A DNA stretch of 22,058 bases from a virus. The stretch lies in the IMG/VR virus record IMGVR_UViG_3300021964_005484, positions 1 through 22,058 of that record; one strand, 5' to 3'. A program made the translations under genes and the position numbers. The notes under the pieces are model-generated. The model was not told where the DNA came from, ran no database searches, and was given only the letters and a program-made list of their open reading frames with translations. The number at the start of each line of letters is the position of its first letter. The first letter of the stretch is position 1. This document shows, piece by piece, positions 17,503 to 22,058 of this stretch.

Positions 17503-19193
17503 GAAAAAAACTAAATGATTGGGACATTAATCCTAATAAATACCTAACCGATGCCAAAGGTGAGTTTGTTTTAAAAAAAGATGGTACACCAAAAAGAAAG
17601 ACAGGTAGACCTACAGGCACAACACTTAAAGAAAAATACAAAGACAAAGAAGCTTATGAGTCAGCAAGACGAGCATTAAAGCATAAAAAAGATGGAATCG
17701 CCAAACTTGAAAAAGCTCTGGAGGCAAAGCGACAGACCTTTAACAGACAAAAGAAAATCTTATCAGAACTTGACTCAGACAAACCTACAAGAGCTGGAAA
17801 AATCACAACAGATCAAGAAATATCAGCTCTGCCTCCTACAGTTCAAGAACAAATAAAAGATTCTAAAGTTCTATTTCATCCCAACGAAGGACCCCAAACC
17901 AATTTCCTAGCAGCACCAGAAAAAGATGTGCTGTATGGTGGAGCAGCTGGTGGTGGTAAAAGTTTTGCTATGTTGATAGACCCTTTGCGTAATTGTCATC
18001 GCAAAGCTCATAGGGCTTTAATCCTCAGACGTTCTATGCCTGAGTTACGAGAACTAATAGATAAGTCTAGAGAAATATACCCTAATGCTTTTCCAGGTGC
18101 TAAGTTTAGAGAAGTTGAAAAAGTTTGGAACTTTCCTTCCGGAGCTAAGATTGAATTTGGGTTCTTGGAAAAGGATGCTGATGTTTATAGATATCAAGGA
18201 CAAGCATATTCTTGGATAGGCTTTGATGAGATAACCCACCTCCCTACAGAATTTGGTTGGAACTATTTGGCATCTCGTTTAAGAACTACAGACCCAGAAC
18301 TACAAACTTATTTAAGATGTACTGCTAACCCAGGCGGTGTTGGTTCACATTGGGTTAAAAAAAGATACGTTGAAGCCAACGAACCAAACAAAAGCTTTAT
18401 AGGGACCGATGGACTATCTCGTAAGTTTATTCCTGCAAAGTTATCTGATAATCCATACTTAGCCCATGATGGTGTTTATGAAACCATGCTTAAGTCCTTA
18501 CCAGCAACACAAAGGAAACAGTTGCTTGAAGGTAATTGGGATGTAGCTGAAGGAGCAGCCTTTACTGAATTTGATTTTAACTTACATGTTATAGACCCTT
18601 TTGAGATTCCAATGCACTGGAGTAGAACAAAAGGTATCGACTATGGTTATGCTTCTGAGTCTTGCTGTTTATGGGGAGCTGTTGATATAAACGATGGTAC
18701 TTTAATAATATATAGGGAATTATACCAAAAAGGCTTGACAGGTCAAGATTTAGGCAGTATAATAAGTAATATGGAGGTCGAAGACCCCATGAGTGTACCT
18801 GGAGTGCTTGACACTGCTGCTTGGTCAAGAACTGGAACTACAGGTCCTACAGTTGGAGAAACTCTACAACGCATGGGACATAAACTCCGTAGAGCAGATA
18901 AAAATAGAGTTCAGGGTAAAATACAAATACACGAGTATTTAAAAGAACAACCTAGTGGAAGACCTAGATTACAAATATTTAGATCATGCCAAAACTTGAT
19001 TAGAGAGTTACAAAGCATACCACTAGCTAGAAATAATTCTGAAGATGTTGATACACATGCTTCAGACCATGCTTATGATGCATTGCGATATATGATTATG
19101 AGTCGTCCACGAGTTACCAGCACAGTGGATGAACTTAGAAGAATCAAACAGGATTTGTCATTTGCCCCTGCAGACTCTACGTTTGGATATTGA
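17499..19193 (+). CDS. terL: Terminase large subunit
   Basis: The 564-residue ATPase-nuclease that pumps DNA into the prohead. Walker A is GGAAGGGKS (147-155), Walker B WIGFDE (239-244), and the coupling motif RCTANPGG (273-280). The nuclease domain has D381 (KGIDYGY), D438 (GVLDTAAW) and D523/D527 (SDHAYDALRY). The ATPase begins later than usual, after an N-terminal extension of about 100 residues that is Lys-rich, has a KRKTGRPTG string like an AT-hook core, and then a likely coiled coil (residues 45-95). The portal gene follows three bases after its stop. The start overlaps the upstream gene by four bases; a shorter form starting after the extension cannot be excluded. Confidence 0.96.
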   Translation: MRKKLNDWDINPNKYLTDAKGEFVLKKDGTPKRKTGRPTGTTLKEKYKDKEAYESARRALKHKKDGIAKLEKALEAKRQTFNRQKKILSELDSDKPTRAGKITTDQEISALPPTVQEQIKDSKVLFHPNEGPQTNFLAAPEKDVLYGGAAGGGKSFAMLIDPLRNCHRKAHRALILRRSMPELRELIDKSREIYPNAFPGAKFREVEKVWNFPSGAKIEFGFLEKDADVYRYQGQAYSWIGFDEITHLPTEFGWNYLASRLRTTDPELQTYLRCTANPGGVGSHWVKKRYVEANEPNKSFIGTDGLSRKFIPAKLSDNPYLAHDGVYETMLKSLPATQRKQLLEGNWDVAEGAAFTEFDFNLHVIDPFEIPMHWSRTKGIDYGYASESCCLWGAVDINDGTLIIYRELYQKGLTGQDLGSIISNMEVEDPMSVPGVLDTAAWSRTGTTGPTVGETLQRMGHKLRRADKNRVQGKIQIHEYLKEQPSGRPRLQIFRSCQNLIRELQSIPLARNNSEDVDTHASDHAYDALRYMIMSRPRVTSTVDELRRIKQDLSFAPADSTFGY

Positions 19194-19196
19194 TAG

Positions 19197-21434
19197 ATGG
19201 CGGAAGACAACACGAACAATACTTTTTTAAATGCTGACTACATATATGAAGATGTAGAAGGTGAAGCTGGTAAAAATCTAAACTTAATCCCTGATCAAAA
19301 AATAAATTTAGTTGGACTTATTCAAAGTCGTTTCTCTGTAGCTGAAGATTCTCGAGATGCAGATGAAAGAAGATGGTTAGAAGCTTACGAAAATTATCGT
19401 GGGCTTTATGGTAAAAGAGCTAAATTTAGAGAATCTGAAAAATCAAGAGTATTTGTAAAAATTACTAAGACCAAAGTATTAGCAGCATTTGGTCAATTAG
19501 TAGATGTTTTATTTGGTACTGGTAAATTTCCTATTGGTATTAATGAAACAAAAATCCCTGAAGGCGAAAAAGCCAATGCTCATTTAGACTTTCAAAATCC
19601 TCAACCAGGAATTGAAATGTCTGAACCACAAGAGATGCCAGATAACATTGGCAATCAAATAGGTGGACCTTACGACATTGGTTACGAAGGCGATGGACGA
19701 GTTTTGAAAGCTGGAGCTACATTTGGCGATGGTATGTTTGAAGACTCAGAAAAGTCTTTAGAAGATATAGCTGAAGAAGCTGGAGTAGTTAGAGAAGGTT
19801 ACAGTCCTGACCCACAAAAGTTAGAACTGTCTCCAGCCCAAAGAGCTGCAAGGAGAATGGAAAAATTAATCCATGATCAGATTGAAGAATCAAATGGTTC
19901 TTCTGAAATGAGAAGTGCTTTATTAGAAGGAGCATTATTAGGAACAGGTATTATTAAGGGTCCTTTCAATTTCAACAAAACCCTTAATCAATGGCAAGTT
20001 AATGAAGCAGGTGAAAGAGAATATTCACCAATACAAGTTAGAGTACCAAGAATTGAATTTGTTAGTTGTTGGGATTTTTACCCTGACCCCGGAGCAACTA
20101 ACATTGAAGAGTGTGAGTATGTAATTCATAGACACAGAATGAATACTTCACAATTAAGAGCATTGAAAAATATGCCTTACTTTGATAAAGAGGCTATTCG
20201 TGAAGCAATTCAGAATGGTCCTAACTATGTAGAAAAAGACTTTGAAAGTCAAATCAAAGATGATTACGATGCTGAAGACGCATATTCTAATGCTTTTGAA
20301 GTAATAGAATATTGGGGCATTATGGATGCTCAGTATGCTAGAGAAGTAGGTATCGAGTTAGAAGAAGACATTGATGATTTAGATGAGGTTCAAATCAATG
20401 CATGGATATGTGGAGATAAACTACTAAGAGCAGTTATCAATCCATTTACTCCATATAGAATACCTTATCATGCATTCCCTTATGAAAGAAATCCTTACAA
20501 TTTCTTTGGAGTAGGAATAGCTGAGAATATGAATGATTCACAGCAAATTATGAATGGTCATGCTAGAATGGCTATTGATAATCTTGCTTTGTCTGGTTCA
20601 TTAGTATTTGATATTGATGAATCAGCATTGGTTGCTGGTCAGAACATGGAAATATATCCCGGTAAAATCTTTAGAAGACAAGCCGGAATGCCCGGTCAAG
20701 CTATTTATGGTTTGAAGTTTCCAAACACTGCACCTGAAAACATGATGATGTTTGATAGGTTTAGACAGTTAGCTGATGAGCAAACAGGCATACCAAGTTA
20801 CTCACATGGTCAAACAGGAGTACAAAGTATGACAAGGACTGCCTCTGGTATGTCCATGTTATTAGGAGCTGCAAGTTTAAATATAAAAACTGTTGTTAAG
20901 AATCTTGACGACTTTTTATTAAAACCTTTAGGAGAATCATACTTCCAATGGAATATGCAATTCTTTGAAGGCGATATAGATGTAAAAGGTGATTTAGAAG
21001 TTAAAGCAACAGGTACTAATAGCTTAATGCAGAAAGAAGTTAGAAGTCAAAGACTGACAATGTTCTTACAGACTGCACAAAGTCCAGCTATTGCACCTTT
21101 TGTTAAGATTTCTAAATTGGTTAGTGAACTTGCCTACAGCTTGGATTTGGACCCTGATGAAATACTCAATGACCCAGAGGAAGCTGCAATGATGGCACAA
21201 ATAATAGGAATGCAAAATGTTAGACAAGAAATTGGCGAAGAAGCTCAACTTGGTGGTGAACAACAAGGAGCTATGGGCGGCATTGGTGGAACACCTCAAC
21301 AACCAACGGAACTTGGACCTACAGGCACTGGTGGTGGCAACATCGGAACTGGAAATGTACCGGTTGCAGGGGAAACTACGTTTAGTGGGACAGTTGGAGC
21401 AGCTCCCCAACCAGGTGGCGGAAGCCCTGAATAG
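19197..21434 (+). CDS. Portal protein
   Basis: A 745-residue protein. This is the size of portals of short-tailed phages, larger than the usual 450-550 of long-tailed phages. The N-terminal part has the RRWLEAYENYRGLYG region typical for portals, then DQIEESNGSSEMRSALLEGA and the EYVIHRHRM part of the core. A MTRTASGMSMLLGAASLNIK segment at about 545-565 belongs to the inner loop/crown part of this portal type, and an acidic stretch with LDLDPDEILNDPEEA follows. The last 65 residues are low-complexity Gly, Pro, Thr and Gln. It forms the dodecameric ring where TerL docks. The weak Shine-Dalgarno (GGA) suggests coupling to terL, whose stop is three bases upstream. Confidence 0.92.
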   Translation: MAEDNTNNTFLNADYIYEDVEGEAGKNLNLIPDQKINLVGLIQSRFSVAEDSRDADERRWLEAYENYRGLYGKRAKFRESEKSRVFVKITKTKVLAAFGQLVDVLFGTGKFPIGINETKIPEGEKANAHLDFQNPQPGIEMSEPQEMPDNIGNQIGGPYDIGYEGDGRVLKAGATFGDGMFEDSEKSLEDIAEEAGVVREGYSPDPQKLELSPAQRAARRMEKLIHDQIEESNGSSEMRSALLEGALLGTGIIKGPFNFNKTLNQWQVNEAGEREYSPIQVRVPRIEFVSCWDFYPDPGATNIEECEYVIHRHRMNTSQLRALKNMPYFDKEAIREAIQNGPNYVEKDFESQIKDDYDAEDAYSNAFEVIEYWGIMDAQYAREVGIELEEDIDDLDEVQINAWICGDKLLRAVINPFTPYRIPYHAFPYERNPYNFFGVGIAENMNDSQQIMNGHARMAIDNLALSGSLVFDIDESALVAGQNMEIYPGKIFRRQAGMPGQAIYGLKFPNTAPENMMMFDRFRQLADEQTGIPSYSHGQTGVQSMTRTASGMSMLLGAASLNIKTVVKNLDDFLLKPLGESYFQWNMQFFEGDIDVKGDLEVKATGTNSLMQKEVRSQRLTMFLQTAQSPAIAPFVKISKLVSELAYSLDLDPDEILNDPEEAAMMAQIIGMQNVRQEIGEEAQLGGEQQGAMGGIGGTPQQPTELGPTGTGGGNIGTGNVPVAGETTFSGTVGAAPQPGGGSPE

Positions 21435-21450
21435 AAAAGAGGAGAATTAA

Positions 21451-22058
21451 ATGGCATTATTAGGAGACCAAAAGAAAATAGACGCAAATAAAGATGGCGA
21501 AATTACAGCCAAAGATTTTGAAATGTTGAGAGAACAAAGAAGAAGCGGTGGTCTCTTAGATGATGACATGATGAGAATGGGTTATGCCAATGGTAATATG
21601 GTAGGTCCTGAAGAACGAGAAGTTAATTTTGGCATGAGAGATGATTATGTCAACAGAGAAATACTTACAGGTATTGTTAATGAATCCAAAATGATTGGTA
21701 AATACAAAGACAAAGAAAAATACAGCAATCCTGAAAAATTAGAAGCTCATTTAAATAAATACATGGATAAAGTAGAAAAGAATACTAAGAATCAAGGAAC
21801 ACTTGATAGAGGAGCCATGTTAGATGAGTTTATGAAAGAATTAAATCTTTATGGTGTAGGTAGAGAACAAAAAGCTGAAGGTGGCGAAATGGATGAAATG
21901 GAAGGTTTACCATTTGCTCCAGAATATGAAATGGAAGAAGAAAATGAAATGCTACCTGACGAAGAAATGGAACAAAACTTTATAGACTTTATAGTGGACG
22001 AAGCATTGTCCGAAGAAGAAGAGTCTATGTTAATGGAACAACTAGAAGCTAATCCTGA
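21451..22058 (+). CDS. Acidic virion or scaffold-type protein with EF-hand loop, 5' part
   Basis: The gene starts at the ATG at 21451 (GAGGAG is nine bases ahead) and runs off the right edge after 202 codons. Near its start it has DANKDGEITAKDFE, a full EF-hand calcium loop (D at 1, N at 3, D at 5, G at 6, I at 8, D at 12) within the first 25 residues. The middle is mixed (REILTGIVNESKMIGKYKDK). The end is very acidic, with Met and Glu rich stretches and FIDFIVDEALSEEEESMLM. Placement directly after the portal, and the acidity, point to a scaffold or internal virion protein. The C-terminus lies outside the window, so length and class are unknown. Confidence 0.7.
   Translation, partial: MALLGDQKKIDANKDGEITAKDFEMLREQRRSGGLLDDDMMRMGYANGNMVGPEEREVNFGMRDDYVNREILTGIVNESKMIGKYKDKEKYSNPEKLEAHLNKYMDKVEKNTKNQGTLDRGAMLDEFMKELNLYGVGREQKAEGGEMDEMEGLPFAPEYEMEEENEMLPDEEMEQNFIDFIVDEALSEEEESMLMEQLEANP

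Noticed and set aside
21217-21450. 77-aa + strand frame ending right before the gene at 21451
   Set aside because: It overlaps the low-complexity C-terminus of the portal, has no Shine-Dalgarno, and its composition follows from the Gly/Gln-rich codons of the portal frame.

Overview
The window looks like part of a tailed-phage genome, or a prophage-like stretch, from an AT-rich marine bacterial host. The evidence is the gene content: a T7-like replication module, a class Ia ribonucleotide reductase pair and a terminase/portal head module. Genes are densely packed with many stop/start overlaps. No integrase, RNA polymerase, tRNA, CRISPR array or insertion sequence is visible. The promoters found look like ordinary sigma70 sites, so early transcription probably relies on the host polymerase. 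The host cannot be named from sequence alone; the marine assignment is inference from the gene set.

Layout. Positions 1-193 hold the 3' end of a class III nucleotidyl cyclase on the + strand. It converges on the phage arm across a 129-base gap. From 12749 down to 323 a long minus-strand arm is transcribed leftward. It starts with about a dozen small early-type genes, several of them too short for standard gene calling, including two 45-residue single-membrane-span proteins and several Cys-pair proteins. Next come a gp2.5-like SSB, primase-helicase, family A DNA polymerase, a GIY-YIG nuclease, a RecB/Cas4-like exonuclease, a DUF3310-like protein, NrdA, three small proteins and NrdB. Together they supply dNTPs and copy the genome.

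Positions 12750-13589 are an 840-base hub without protein genes. I read three independent RNA genes in it, each with its own promoter and Rho-independent terminator. They are a structured RNA of about 320 nt and a two-hairpin RNA of about 80 nt on the minus strand, and an RNA of about 110 nt on the + strand. The + RNA contains a stretch complementary to the Shine-Dalgarno and start codon of the first gene of the minus arm. This hub is the strongest candidate for something undescribed.

From 13590 to 14860 there are four small + strand genes in two transcription units with clear terminators. Positions 14861-15519 are a second gene-free region. It holds 10-base-phased repeats, a 20-base duplication, palindromes and a perfect sigma70 promoter overlapped by inverted TTGTCAAG/CTTGACAA sites. 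An origin, packaging site or regulatory array are the likely roles. From 15520 to the end, the + strand late arm encodes small terminase, a run of small basic proteins, large terminase, portal, and the start of an acidic protein with an EF-hand loop that runs off the window.
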